Notes: generated from the letters alone by a model not told the origin. Shown: positions 45,110-56,752, numbered from the stretch's first letter. The stretch is DNA of 64,000 nucleotides from Apiotrichum sp. Y4204 (GCA_025531455.1 JAMYHL010000025.1:310001-374000), one strand, 5' to 3'. Translations and numbers: made by a program.

Positions 45110-46052
45110 ATGGGTCAGTACCGACGTACAGGGAGACCGAGCGACCGCGACGACGACGACGACGACTACGACTACGACAGCGACGGCACGATAGCGATGG
45201 CACGATAGTGGACGCGAGCGATACGCGGGCGATTGCGAGGCGAGCGGGGAGGAAAGGCGGACAGCAATGGGGGCGCTGTGTCGCTGTTCGAAAGGACGGT
45301 CGTGTGGATGGTGTGGATGGCGAGGACATGCGTTGGCTTGGCTAGAGACTGCGAATGCGGTCGTGATCCCTCCGGCGCAGTTGGGCTTTCAGCATGTCGA
45401 ACTGCATAGCCGGAGCGTGAGCAGCCAGCTGGGATGTTCGAGTTTGAGCCGTGCCGTGGACGAGAGGAGAGTGGCTAGAGGAGGAGATCGCCGTCGCTGC
45501 ATCACGCGCACCGCTACCACTGTCGCTATCGCTACCGCCGTCGCCGTTATTTTCGTCTCTTCGTCTCGTCCCGTGGTCTCGAGTCCGCTCTGGCCGCATC
45601 CCACCATGGGTCATTTTGCTGACAGCCCAGAGAACGACAAGGGTATCCTCGTTGACCTTTACATTCCCCGTCACTGCGCGGCCACCAGTGAGTCAAGAGT
45701 CCAGGTAGCGTCTTTAGTGCCCTACCTGGCGTATTCTCCATCATTTGCCCTCGCTCACACTTTTCAGACAGGCTGATCACCGCCAAGGACCACGCCTCGG
45801 TCCAGATCACCGTCGCTGACGTCGACGAGGACGGAAAGGCTGTCAAGGGCCAGGGCACCACCATCGCCCTCTGCGGCCAGGTCCGCTCCCAGGGCGAGGC
45901 CGACGACGTGAGTGACAGCCAGCGGGTGCAGGCCACAAGACAGCTATCTCACCCGCTTGAAATGTCACAGAAGTTGTGCTAACTCACAGTCGATCAACCG
46001 CATCGCCACCAAGGAGGGCCTCCTCAAGGGCGTCTGGAACTACTCGCGCTAA
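45110..46052 (+). CDS. RPS21: 40S ribosomal protein eS21
   Basis: Exons 45110-45113 (ATGG), 45631-45687, 45768-45907 and 45990-46052 give 87 aa, exactly the length of yeast eS21. The protein opens [15 protein letters not shown] and continues [35 protein letters not shown] and [10 protein letters not shown], all typical. The conserved MEN start is only obtained if the codon for Glu-2 is split by a 517-nt intron (donor GTCAGT, acceptor GCTGACAGCCCAG). Reading from the ATG at 45606 would instead give MGHFADSP before ENDKG, unlike any eS21 I know. The GTCAGT donor is also used twice in NTE1 in this window. eS21 is on the 40S body near the mRNA exit. Confidence 0.92.
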
Positions 46053-46396
46053 GGTAGCCGGGGTGTATGCATAGGTCGTCGCATTGGATACTTTGCGGGT
46101 GCGGTGCAGGACTACAGGGAGTGGTGCGGGCAGTGTTGCAGAGTGGAAGCCAGGAGAAGATGGGGAGATCTGTGTTGGTGAAACGTCGCAATTGGACGTT
46201 AGACTGCATGTAAGGCTCGGAGGCAACCCTGCGGCCTTTTGAGGCGAATGGGCATGGCTGGCGACAAAGATTGAAGTGCGTTCGGGTGGCTGCGACGCGT
46301 CTTTCGCTCCTGATGACATTCCGAGGATCCGAGTGAACGACTCCAGCCGATGAGCTCTACTCTCTACTGTACATCTACATCTAGCCACGCGTTCCA
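46053..46396. other. Intergenic: convergent 3' regions
   Basis: Lies between RPS21 and the JMJD7-like gene. Nothing recognised. Confidence 0.45.
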
Positions 46397-47826
46397 CTAC
46401 CTCCCCCAGTCCCTGGGATCCCACTCATCCGCGGACGTGACATTCCCATCGTCGCTAGCCCACACATTCTCGTCGACCTCCTCGGGGTCAACAGGGAGGA
46501 CCTTGAGCCCCGCGAGGCGCGCAATGCGGCCCACGAACCGCTCGTACGCGTACCGCTCGGCGCGTAGTTCAGAGGTATACCAGCTGAGATGTCAGATAAA
46601 ATTCTCATATATATCTCACTAGTTGACGGCCACGGCGAGCGGGCCGTCCTCCTCGCTCTGCTCGACCTTGTGCCACCACCCAGAGGGGAGGAAGAGCGTG
46701 TCACCCTCGCCTACGCGCACGGTGATCGCGCGCGCGCGGGGCGGCACGTCAAGCTCCGCGACCCACGGGACGGGGTGGGCCGGTGCCGCGTCGAGTTGGG
46801 GTTCCAGGCCAGACTCGGTGCGGACGAGCGTTGATGGCGGGTAGAATGGTTCTGTGGTGAGCTTACAGAAAGCTGTAAAAAGCTCACGCTCAAACCATAC
46901 GCCGTCGATCGGTGATACAAGCGTGAACGTCTTGCTGCCGCTCAGGACGTGGTAGATGTTCTCGTACCTGTTGTCAGCCCGCGTGATCCCGGCAGCGGAC
47001 GCACGGATCATGGTGGAACGAGGTCGTGCTCCGGCTCGTTCCAATCCAGAGGTTGACCGCCTCGGCACTGTTTCCTGCGGGTCAGTGAAGCTACACAAGA
47101 ATCAACACAGCTCCGAGACACTCACCTGTTGCGTCCTTCATCCACGCCACATCCCGCGCGACGACGGCCTGGAACGCCGCGAGCTCCGGCTCGCCGTTTG
47201 GACCTGGCTCGGCGCGGAAGATGTTCCCGTCCTGGCTCTGAAGGTAGAGCACTTCCTCGCCCTGCAGATTTTCCAAAAAGCGCGACATTGTCATGCTCTC
47301 CTCGAGCGGCTTGACGAATGTGCTGCTCCCGTCCTCCAAATCGCGTACTGAGTCCGCCAGCCTGCGGTTAGAAAGCTGATTTCGGACACCGAACAGCTCA
47401 CCCGTCATCTGTAACTGCAATTGTTACTTCTCCGGAGTGAATCTCCGTGTAGGTCTTGGGGGAACGCCAGTCGCGCTCAGTGAGCATCGGTGAGAAACCT
47501 GGTATCAGTCTCTTGCAGCCAACCGTGGATGAGGGCGGTTATCAGTTTCCACACCCACCTTTGATCACAGCCGGGTGACCCTTCGAGATCATTCGCAGCG
47601 CCTCAAGAGCCGATGGAGATGCATCATACGTATCACATGCCGCAACTTGCAGGTCTGCGTGTGAGTTTTAAGCTTCCTCCGGAAAGAGAGGAGTGAGGCG
47701 CAGTTGAACAGGTTGCCAGACGGGAGAAGGAACTTCAATCTCGCAGCCCCTCCATGTCCACCCACCCTGGTAGTCTTCAACGAGGTTGTCAATGTACCCC
47801 TCGAGCACTCTTGGTGGGACGTCCAT
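46397..47826 (-). CDS. JMJD7: JmjC/cupin-8 dioxygenase, JMJD7-like
   Basis: Eight exons: 47766-47826, 47559-47654, 47402-47498, 47126-47361, 47005-47074, 46888-46967, 46620-46851 and 46397-46583 (352 aa). Fe(II)/2-oxoglutarate oxygenase of the JMJD7 group, whose human member hydroxylates lysine in TRAFAC GTPases. NLWIGTSRSTTSFHHDPYENIYHVL supplies the HxD metal ligands (His184, Asp186); LPSGWWHKVEQ supplies the distal His; AVNYWYTSELRAERYAY aligns with the human C-terminal part. The exon 5/6 join is essential, since reading through destroys the DPYEN motif. The 36-nt intron 6 is in frame either way; splicing restores WFEQPFYPP, which aligns without a gap. The target in fungi is unknown. Confidence 0.87.
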
Positions 47827-48316
47827 GATGGCGTGAATGATGATGACGAACAGTGTTGTTATGGTCGTACGGCCGTTGGCCGACTGGAAGAGATCGGGTC
47901 CAACTTTTGTGTCAGAGTCGGAGTATTGTCGGATAAAGATAGTGGACGGGGAAGACACGTTTTTCCTGGCGAATGAATTGCCGCGCGCGCCCACGCGTCA
48001 GTCGCATCCGATCCCTCGGGTCTCGCCCCCTGGACGACGTCATTTGCCGTTGTGGCCCTTGGCTATTGCGCCGGTTGTTGGTGCCGTGTACCGGGAAGGA
48101 AGGTGAACGGGGTTGTCCAGAAAAAGATTGTCTTCCTTTGGTTTCTCTCTGCCTTCTGTCGTCATCACTCACCCGCTGCTCACTACCAAAGCCCTGGCTC
48201 TCACTCGCACCTCTGGCCTATAGAGACACACCCCCGGCTGGACCCTCCGAGGTCAGCACCTATAAATCCCTCTCTCTCTCTCTTTCCCTGTCCCTCCCAA
48301 TGCCCCTCTATTAATC
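47827..48316. promoter_or_regulatory. Divergent promoter JMJD7-like/NTE1
   Basis: 490 bp shared between two divergent starts. On the NTE1 side it has TATAAATC at 48261-48268, followed by a CT dinucleotide run (about 48270-48284) and the ATG at 48317. Confidence 0.55.
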
Positions 48317-51300
48317 ATGCGCCTTGTATCCGCCCTGCTGCTCCTCGCCAGCTGCCTGGCCGAGGACCGGCTGCCACAGCACCGAACGCGTCCGCCACCG
48401 CCGACAGTCCCGGCCGGCAACCCGCTCGTCGCGCTCGCAAGCGCACTCGTCGGCGCAGTCCTCTACGTTCTCCAGGCCGTGCAGCACCTTTTCACCTTTA
48501 TGACGATCACAATTCCGACGTGAGTGTGCACGTTCCTTCTCGTTCGCGCGCGTGCGTTGCGGCGTCAGCGCGCTCTGTCCATTGGCCTGCTTTCATGACA
48601 CGCGCTGCTGATATCTCTTGGCCTCTGGATATCTATATCTATATCTGACGCTCTTCCGCTCTTCATTGTACCCCGCCTGGCCAGCTGCTCACTTCTCAGA
48701 CTCATTGTCCGCATGCTCCATTCGTCGCTCACCATCTCGCTTGGGTTTGTGCACCTGGCGGCAATCTTCACCGTTCTTACGGGCACAGTATTCTTTGTTG
48801 TCCGCTACCGAGTACGTCCATTCACCGATGTTCAGCGGAATGCAGCTAACGGCCATAGTACCTTACTCGTTATACCAAGCTCAAGGACACAGTGTGAGTT
48901 GTAGCTAGCCGTATAGTTCTTTTAGAAGCTCCAGCTGAACGTGCCAGCCTTCCTGCCCCGTCACCACCAGGCTTCGCGAACAGCCTGCCGATCGTCGATT
49001 CTGTCCTCACCGATCCCGCCAACCGCTCCTCGAACCCGCTTCACTCGTACCTTGACGACTTCCTGTCCGCGATCCGCATCTTCGGATACCTCGAGAAGCC
49101 TGTCTTCCATGAGCTGAGCAGACACCTCCAGACACGCCGGCTCGCTGCCGGCGACACGATGGAAATTGGTGGCGGCGAGTTCTGGTGTGTCGTTGAAGGA
49201 CGTGTCCAAGTTGTGAGTCTATAGGGTCACTCGAAGCTTACCCACAGTTCGCACCATCCACCGATACCTCCCAGCCCCGATCCCCGGACCCGTTCCGGAC
49301 ATCACGGTCCTCCTTTAATGGCTACAGTCTCATTAATGAGGTCTCCACGGGCGGCACTATCTCTTCCCTGTTCTCGATTCTTTCCTTATTCACGGAGGAT
49401 ATTCAGCTCTCCTGGACTCCTGGAGAACAGAGTGATTCCTCCAACAACGGAGACTTGCGTCGTCGGTCCTTTGTGGGACGCCAGTCTAGGGCCGACTCGG
49501 ATGTTAGCCAGCTCGGTCCCAAGGACATGGGATCGTTCTGCATCAGCCCCATCGAGACCTCACCAGGTGAACCCTTGAGTGCCGCCCTGGAGGATCCTAC
49601 ACCTGTCAAGCGCGGCAGGTCGTCGTCCATTGGCACGGCCGAGGGTACTGCCCGTCAGGCGTCGTGGTCTCGAGACCGGAAGAGCTCCATGTCGATCTCT
49701 CAGCCTGTTACAAGCTCTCACTCACCTGCCCTAGCACCGACTTCCGCGCCTTCCGCTCCTTCCACTGCTTCGGTTCCCCTCAAGAATGAGGCTCCACCGT
49801 CAGATGCGCCTGCTTTCTCCCGTCGACCGAGTGCTCCCCTCCTTGAAGAGGCTATGAAGGGCACGATCGCTCGCGCGACTGTCGACAGCACGCTCGCAGT
49901 TATCCCCGCTGAAGCGTTCCGCAAGCTCACTCGCAAGTACCCGAAGGCAACGAGCAGCATTGTCCAGGTAGTCCTCGAACGGTTCAGCCGCGTAACCTTT
50001 ATGACTGGTCAGTTTAATGAGCAGACGACCAAACTGACTGCCAGCTCACAAGTTCCTTGGCCTCACTCGCGAGATCCTGCGGTCTGAAGCGACGCTGAAT
50101 GAACTCGTTTCGCATCCTCTTCCTCACTCCTTCTACATAGAGGGAGGCATGCAGGCGCTCCGATCTCGATTCCAGGTTGAAACTCGCCAAACGAGCAGCA
50201 ATTCAAAACACGACGTTTTGGGCTACGTGTCACGCAGCCCAACGGTCCGCGCACCGTCTCTCAACAGCATGACTGCCACTCCGGCAATGAGGGCCACGCC
50301 ACTCAATCCCGAAGCTTTCACCCCCTTGCGCATGCCCTCGGACTCGGAGGATACTGGCAATGAGGACCAGGCGACGAGCCCCGTCAACGAGAGCCGCCCC
50401 AGTCCGTCGATTCGTCGCACGTCGGCGATGCGCAAGCAGGTAGCTGCCGGTGATCTCGCATCCTCGCCGACAGCCCCGACAGGTAACACTTTCTACCGTC
50501 CGCCTGTCACCCCTCACCTCGCACGCATGCCCACTTGGCGTGGCCAGTTCTCTTCCATGACATCCAGCGATTATCTTTCTCAGGATGCCGGAGACTCGGA
50601 GGACGACGAGGACGACTTCATTCTGCGTGAAGCCCTTGTCTCCTGTATCGCTAAATCTATCGGTCTTTATCAGGCTCCCGAACATAACGGCAACTCTCAC
50701 CAATCAGTTTCAGTGTCGACTCCCAACTCACCGTACATGTTCCCGAACGGTCGTCCGCAATTTGGCCGCGGAGGAGTGGGCAACGTGCTGGACCTCATGA
50801 ACACGAGCACACAGCAGAGTAACAACGTCAGCGGCCTTCTTCGCGAAAGTCTCCTGAACGCGGGCATGACCGAAGCAGATGACCAGAGCAGCATATCCGC
50901 CAGCGCCATCGATAGCTTTGCCGGTCCCACTGATGTCAACGCCAAGATTCTCCGCGACCTCGGTAACCATATCGACGTGCTCTACCACAAGAAAGGCACA
51001 GTCCTCGTCAAGGAAGGCGAGCGTGCCTCGGGTCTCTACTACGTTATTGACGGTTTCCTTGATGTAGGTGACAAACAGTGGTGCCGATGCCGCGATGCTC
51101 ACTTGCAGGTTTCTGTTCCCCGCCGTGTCATGAACGACAAGGGCGAGTTCACGTCAGCGAAATCGCCGGCCGACAGGGGTGCGTTCGCCGGTCCTCCTGA
51201 ACCTCACTCGCCGGGATCGCAGCAACAGCACAACTCCCAGCCTCCTGAGGAAGAGGAGGAGGACCATCTTTTCACTGTCAAAGTAGGTACCACTTTTAGC

Positions 51301-53910
51301 TTCTCCGCTGACCCAGCAGCCCGGTGGCCTCGCTGGCTATCTTGCATCGCTCTGCAACACCGAGTCCTATGTTACCATCACGTGCGTTTTGTGATGAAGC
51401 TAAACTAACCCACAGAGCTAAGACGGATTGCTTCGTTGGCTTTGTTCCTCAGCGCGCTCTCGACAGCATTGTCGAGCGTCGGCCCATTGTGCTGCTCACT
51501 CTTGCAAAGCGACTCTTGTCGCTCCTCTCGCCTCAGGTCCTCCACATTGATGCGGGTCTTGACTGGATCCAGCTGAGTGCTGGACAGATCCTGTACGAAA
51601 AGGGTGATCGATCCAGCGACTTCTACGTTGTCATCAATGGCCGTCTCCGTTCGATCCAGAAGAAGGACGACAGCGAAAGTGTCGACGTCCTTGGAGAATA
51701 CGGCCAAGGAGACTCCGTCGGCGAGCTCGATGCCATCACTCTCTCTCCGCGCTCCGACACCGTTCAAGCGATACGTGAAACCGAGATTGTCCGCATGCCG
51801 GCGGCACTCTTCGAAGCCATCAGTGTCCGTCATCCGGAGACCACCCTACAGTTCATGCGTGTGATCGCGAGCAAGGTGCGGAGCACCACGGGTATGGAAC
51901 ATACGGCGCTGCACAGCCACAATCACAGCAACACCTCCAACGAGCTCCGTCCAGACCGTAACCTCAAGACTGTGTGCATCGTTGGTACCGACCGCAGTGT
52001 GCCGGTCGCCAAGTTTGCCAGCAAGCTTAAGACATCCCTCGAGGAGCTCGGTAGCACCACGTCCTATCTCGATCTTGCCACCGTGATGCGTAAGCTCGGT
52101 CGACATGCTTTTACCAGGATCGGGTACGTTTAGAGTGTTGACCTGGCTAACCTCACAGCGCGTTGAAGATTGCGGGATGGCTTGCCGACCAGGAGGTCAG
52201 TCAAAGAGACGGTAACAACTCTAACCTCTCAGCAAAACCACAACATTGTTCTCTACGTTGTTGATACCCCGCCGTCCAGCCAATGGACTATGACGAGTAT
52301 CCGCCAGGCTGATCTTGTTCTTGTCCTTGGCATGGGTGACGATCCATCGCTCGGAGAATATGGTTGGTAGCTTCCCTTGTAACAGCGCTGACCATCAGAA
52401 AAGCTGCTTCTCGCCATGAAGTGCTACGCTCGCAAGGAGCTCATTCTTCTCCACGGTGAACACTATGTCGTTCCAGGATATACCCGTTCTTGGCTAAAGG
52501 TAGCTTGAATCTGGTTCGTACAAATGCTTACTCTCAGAACCGCCCTTGGGTTCAAGCCCACTACCATGTCGAGCTTCCCGGTGTGATATCCACTGTCGCA
52601 TCACGCAAGGTTCATGACCCGGCCGCGGTGGCTGCCTTCAAGCATCTCCGTGAGCAAGTTGAGGAGAAGATCAACCAGTACCGTGGTCTGCGTCCCCTCG
52701 GTCGCCGTCGCCGCCCTCCTCACATGGACGACTTTGCACGTATCGCGCGTCGCCTCTGTGGCAAGCAAGTCGGTCTTGTTCTCGGTGGTGGCGGTGCGCG
52801 CGGTATCTCGCACATAGGCATGTTGCAGGCCCTGGAAGAAGCGGGTATCCCCGTCGATGCCATCTCGGGCTGCTCCATCGGATCCATGATCGGCGGCCTC
52901 TACTCGCGCAACACCGACCTCATTGAGTGCACCGGCCGTGCCAAGCAGTTTTCCGGTCGCATGGGCTCCATGCTCCGCATTCTCAGCGACGTGACTTATC
53001 CGTTTGTGGCGTACACCACCGGCCACGAGTTCAGTGAGTGCCTGTGGGGCTTCAGGAGCTGACACCAGACCGTGGTATTTACAAGGCGTTTTACAATACT
53101 CAGATCGAAGGTGAGCTGCCTTTCTCCTGTTTGAGCTCACGACAGATATGTGGATTCCCTTCTTCTGCAATTCTACCAACATTACCCATTCCCGCATGGA
53201 GATTCACCGTTCTGGATATGCCTGGTGAGTTATATCTAAGAAGCATAAACTTACGCCAGGCGCTATGTTCGCGCTTCTATGACTCTTGCTGGTTTCCTTC
53301 CTCCACTTTCGGACAATGGCGTCTGTGAGTTGACATTCTTGTGACATTCTGAACTCATGGCAGTGCTTGTTGATGGCGGCTATATGGACAACACGCCAAT
53401 TGGCCCGTTGCGCGCCAGCGGTATCCGCGACATTATTGTTGTCGACGTCGGCTCCATTGACGACACGTCGATGCGCAACTACGGCGACTCGGTCTCCGGC
53501 TGGTGGCTCTTCCTGAACCGGTGGGTTGCTCCCGCACGAGAATCCTAACCCCCAGCTTTAACCCTTTCTACAAGGCTATCGTGCCATCCATGACGGAAAT
53601 TTCGTCACGCCTGACATACGTCTCATCCGTAAGGACGCTCGAGGACGTCAAGAGCGACTCGAACGTGCGCTACATGGCCATGCCCGTGCAGCACATTGAG
53701 ACAATTGGCGGATTCAAGAAGTTCTCCGAGGTACGCGAGCTCGGCCTCAAGGCGGCGCGCGAGCAGCTCAACGAATGGGCCGCCGAGGGCCGCCTCCCCC
53801 GCGGTCTTGTGGATGAGAAGCAGAAGCTACACCATACGCGTCGCGGTAGCCGTGTCCGGTGAGTTACCATGTGTTGCCTGATCCTAACTCTCAGCCGGTC
53901 GTCCATCTAG
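48317..53910 (+). CDS. NTE1: Lysophospholipase NTE1 (patatin-like, cNMP-binding)
   Basis: Nineteen exons (1587 aa): 48317-48519, 48700-48811, 48859-48893, 48948-49212, 49248-50007, 50045-51063, 51109-51282, 51320-51381, 51416-52123, 52159-52195, 52233-52362, 52399-52499, 52538-53033, 53069-53110, 53146-53224, 53260-53324, 53364-53520, 53556-53858, 53895-53910. ER phospholipase B that deacylates phosphatidylcholine to glycerophosphocholine. Two N-terminal membrane segments precede cyclic-nucleotide-binding-type domains ([60 protein letters not shown]). The patatin domain has the GGGGARG oxyanion loop, Ser1315 in SGCSIGS and Asp1433 in DGGYMDN, so the dyad is intact. Most introns are 34-39 nt. 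The final exon codes five residues. Confidence 0.95.
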
Positions 53911-54046
53911 TCATGGAATATACCACCCCGCAATACGATTCGCAGAGTCACACCAGTCCCATGTACAACATGCATGCATATAGAAATGTGTCATTAATGC
54001 GGTGGTGGGGTGTAGTGCCCCAGGCAGGACTCAAGACGCAAGAGTC

Positions 54047-56752
54047 TTATGCCGATATGTTTGGAGAGATGCTCATCGTCTCCAGGCTGGTGGAGAGAAC
54101 GCCATCGCGTAGCAGGTCGCGGCGGCGGTTACCGTAGCTGTTGCCCGGGGAAGGCTTGGGGATCGCGCGGCTGACGCGGGGCACGGGCTGACGACCAGCC
54201 GCGAGGTCCTCATCCGAGCTGACCATTTCCTCCATCTCGCCCTCGTCTCCGTCGTCCTCGTCGTCATCCTCGTCGCTGTCGTCGCTATCCCCGCCAAGAT
54301 CGACACCCACATCGTCCCAGGTACGGTACAGCGCCTCGATAAACTCGCCCGAGCGAGGGAGGTCGTACGGGTCAAAGGGGAAGTATCCGTCGAGTCCCGC
54401 ATCGACGTTGACCTGGCGCGCGTGGCGCGGCGCGTGCATCGCGAGTGCCGTGCCCCGCCGCGATCCGGCGCCTGACACGCGGCGGCCCCCGCCGTTTGCG
54501 GGGCGCGTGGCGGCCTGCTGGTTCTGCTGGTTCGCCTCGATGATCGAGAAGCAGTACGCGAAACCTGTAGAATGGGCGACTTTGGCAAAGGTGTTGACCA
54601 CAGTCGTGTTGCATCCCAGCAGCGGGTTGAGGTCGGAGGTGAGTGCGCGCTGGAGTGTGTCGAGATCCCGCATCCACTCGCCCGAGGAGGACTCCTCGAG
54701 GTCGTCCATGTCCATTTCGCCGGTCACGCAGTCGTCTGCGGGGTTGGATGTGCGGAGGGCGCGGAAGCGGAAGCAGAAGATGAGCATGACTGCCTGGCAG
54801 ACGGCGTAGAAGAGGGGCAGCTCGTCGAGTGTGTTGAGCGGCTTTTCGCGGGCCTGGGCCAGCTTGCCTTCAATGAAGGCGAGGAGGTATTGCGTGACTG
54901 TGCGGGCCTGGTCGTCGGATACGAAGCGGGCGCGGCAGACTAGCGAGCCAATGTAGACTGTCGCGGCGACGCGCTGGGGGAGGGAGACGGGTTGTGACGC
55001 GAGTGTTGGCGCGTCAGTTGTGCGCGCGTAGAGTGATTGCAGGACAAGGAGGTGGAGGAGCAGCTCGGTGTGGGCGGGGGTGAAGGAGGCGCAGAGGAAG
55101 AGGACAAAGGGGAGATGCTGCGTCGCACTGGTTGGGAGGATTTGCCGCGAGAAGAGGTTGAGCAGCGTTTGGAAGTGCGCGAGGCTTTGGGCCGCTGTCG
55201 GTGGTGGGCGGAAGACAGCCCCGGGAGCGGCTGTTGTCGGTGTTGCGGGGCGGGAGCCGCGGGGTGTGGATGTTGTTGAAGATGAGCCGCTCCCGAGCGA
55301 CGCGCTGTTGAGCTGGGCGCCGAGCTCGACGGCCGACATACCCCGCACACCATTTCCCATGCACTCCTCGAGGTGGCGGAGGAAGTGGGTAAGCATGGCA
55401 TCGAGCTTGCACCGCAGCGCCTTGAGGTTGTCGCGTTTCTGGCGGCGGAGCTCGGCAGCCTTCTTCTCGTCGATGAGCTCGTCCTCGCTCTCCTCCTCCT
55501 CGTCGGTAGACAGAGCGTCGATGTCTGGGTCGGCATCATCGTCGTCGTCGCTGTCCTCGTCGTCGGTCTCCTCCCCGCTCCGCGGCATATCCTGGGAAAC
55601 AAGGAGGTCGAACGGGTCGATATCGGGAGCAGCCGGACGGATCATGTCCTCCTCCTCATCCTCCTCGTCATCGTCGTCGTCGTCGTCATCGTCGTCCTCC
55701 ACGCTGTTCGTTATCTCCACGTCGATGCGGAGCATCTTGTCCACCAGGCCGCTCCACACCCGTGCGCCGAGCTCGGGGCAGTACTCTATCATCTCGCAGC
55801 AATTGCGCACCCACGTGCTCTGCGCCACCTCGGTGTCCCGCTTGTGCGGCGCATTCTTCTGCAACAGCTGCTGAAGAACAGTGGGGAGAGTCGGAATAAG
55901 ACTGAGGAGATGCGCGAGGAGAAAGTGATGACGCGCGTGGTAGATTCTGCGGGTAATGTTCGAATCGGAGAAGGTAGGTTCTGGAATGTCAGTTGGTATA
56001 CCGCTACTCAACTCACGCCATCGGAATCCCTTGACCGCCATGGCCACGACCTCCTTAGCCCAGACGGGGTGAGCGGAGACAAGCACGCCAGCCCATCCCA
56101 CATAGGTCTTCACAAAGCGGTCATCGGCGGTGGCCCAGGGGAGGGCGAGAATGGCGGTGACGAGAGCGCCGTGGAGCTCAGGGCGGAGGAGGGAGACGTG
56201 CGCAGTGAGCGCGCGGAGGAGGGGAAGCAACGGGGGAAGAGCGATACCCCCGGGTTCAAGAGGTTTCGGAAGAAAGTGGGCGACAAGATCACTGTAGTTT
56301 GCTGTTTTCCCTTCTGCCGACTCTTTTAATGCTCGGGGGACGAACACTCCGATGAGCTGGCGTTGGAATGCTGCCTCCTTTTCCCTTCCCTCGCCGCGAT
56401 CCCTGTCCCCGCCAGCGGAGCGCGTGCGGCGGGACCCCGAGTCGCGGCCGCTTTTCAGGTCATCCTCTCTCGGGCGCTTCTTTGGTGTAGAGCTCGTCGT
56501 CCGCGCACCGTTCATGGACGCGTTGACGCTTGCGCTCCGGATATGCGGCGGCTTGGCGATGGCGAGATCGCGCGACATTGGATCTGCGTCGGATGCGAAC
56601 GGCGTGAATGTGAATGCGGATGTGGTTCCTGTTCCAGAGCCCGATCCAGGCTGGTACACTGCCTGCGGCTTTGCCTTTGTCTTTGGCTTCTTGGCTGCGC
56701 GGGCGTGCGCGTGTGGGCTCTGAGAGTAGTGGTGTGATATCCCCTGGGGCAT
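54047..56752 (-). CDS. RRN3: RNA polymerase I initiation factor RRN3 (TIF-IA)
   Basis: Exons 56017-56752 and 54047-55980 give 889 aa. Rrn3 bridges Pol I and core factor at the rDNA promoter. The HEAT-like body is recognisable: PLLPLLRALTAHVSLLRPELHGALVTAIL, YVGWAGVLVSAHPVWAKEVVAMAVKGF, IYHARHHFLLAHLLSLIPTLP, and after a long Asp/Glu-rich insertion the LRRQKRDNLKALRCKLDAMLTHFLRHLEE helix, FDPYDLPRS near the end and acidic tail regions. The 36-nt intron (55981-56016) is in frame either way but has GTGAGT/CTGAC/TTCCAG and gives KGFRWQPTFSDSN. The N-terminal 130 residues are Ser/Arg/Pro-rich with possible nuclear signals (KKPKTKAK, KKRPRED). The upstream open frame has no ATG, so 56752 is the start. 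Confidence 0.93.
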   Translation of the reverse strand: MPQGISHHYSQSPHAHARAAKKPKTKAKPQAVYQPGSGSGTGTTSAFTFTPFASDADPMSRDLAIAKPPHIRSASVNASMNGARTTSSTPKKRPREDDLKSGRDSGSRRTRSAGGDRDRGEGREKEAAFQRQLIGVFVPRALKESAEGKTANYSDLVAHFLPKPLEPGGIALPPLLPLLRALTAHVSLLRPELHGALVTAILALPWATADDRFVKTYVGWAGVLVSAHPVWAKEVVAMAVKGFRWRELSSGIPTDIPEPTFSDSNITRRIYHARHHFLLAHLLSLIPTLPTVLQQLLQKNAPHKRDTEVAQSTWVRNCCEMIEYCPELGARVWSGLVDKMLRIDVEITNSVEDDDDDDDDDDEEDEEEDMIRPAAPDIDPFDLLVSQDMPRSGEETDDEDSDDDDDADPDIDALSTDEEEESEDELIDEKKAAELRRQKRDNLKALRCKLDAMLTHFLRHLEECMGNGVRGMSAVELGAQLNSASLGSGSSSTTSTPRGSRPATPTTAAPGAVFRPPPTAAQSLAHFQTLLNLFSRQILPTSATQHLPFVLFLCASFTPAHTELLLHLLVLQSLYARTTDAPTLASQPVSLPQRVAATVYIGSLVCRARFVSDDQARTVTQYLLAFIEGKLAQAREKPLNTLDELPLFYAVCQAVMLIFCFRFRALRTSNPADDCVTGEMDMDDLEESSSGEWMRDLDTLQRALTSDLNPLLGCNTTVVNTFAKVAHSTGFAYCFSIIEANQQNQQAATRPANGGGRRVSGAGSRRGTALAMHAPRHARQVNVDAGLDGYFPFDPYDLPRSGEFIEALYRTWDDVGVDLGGDSDDSDEDDDEDDGDEGEMEEMVSSDEDLAAGRQPVPRVSRAIPKPSPGNSYGNRRRDLLRDGVLSTSLETMSISPNISA

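Noticed and set aside
45606..45630. ATG at 45606 as the eS21 start
   Set aside because: It would add MGHFADSP to a protein whose N-terminus is conserved as MEN; the ATGG exon at 45110 gives the exact family length.
55960..55985. GTTCGAATC as a tRNA T-arm
   Set aside because: It lies inside the RRN3 coding exon and has no acceptor, D or anticodon arms around it; no tRNA was found elsewhere by eye.
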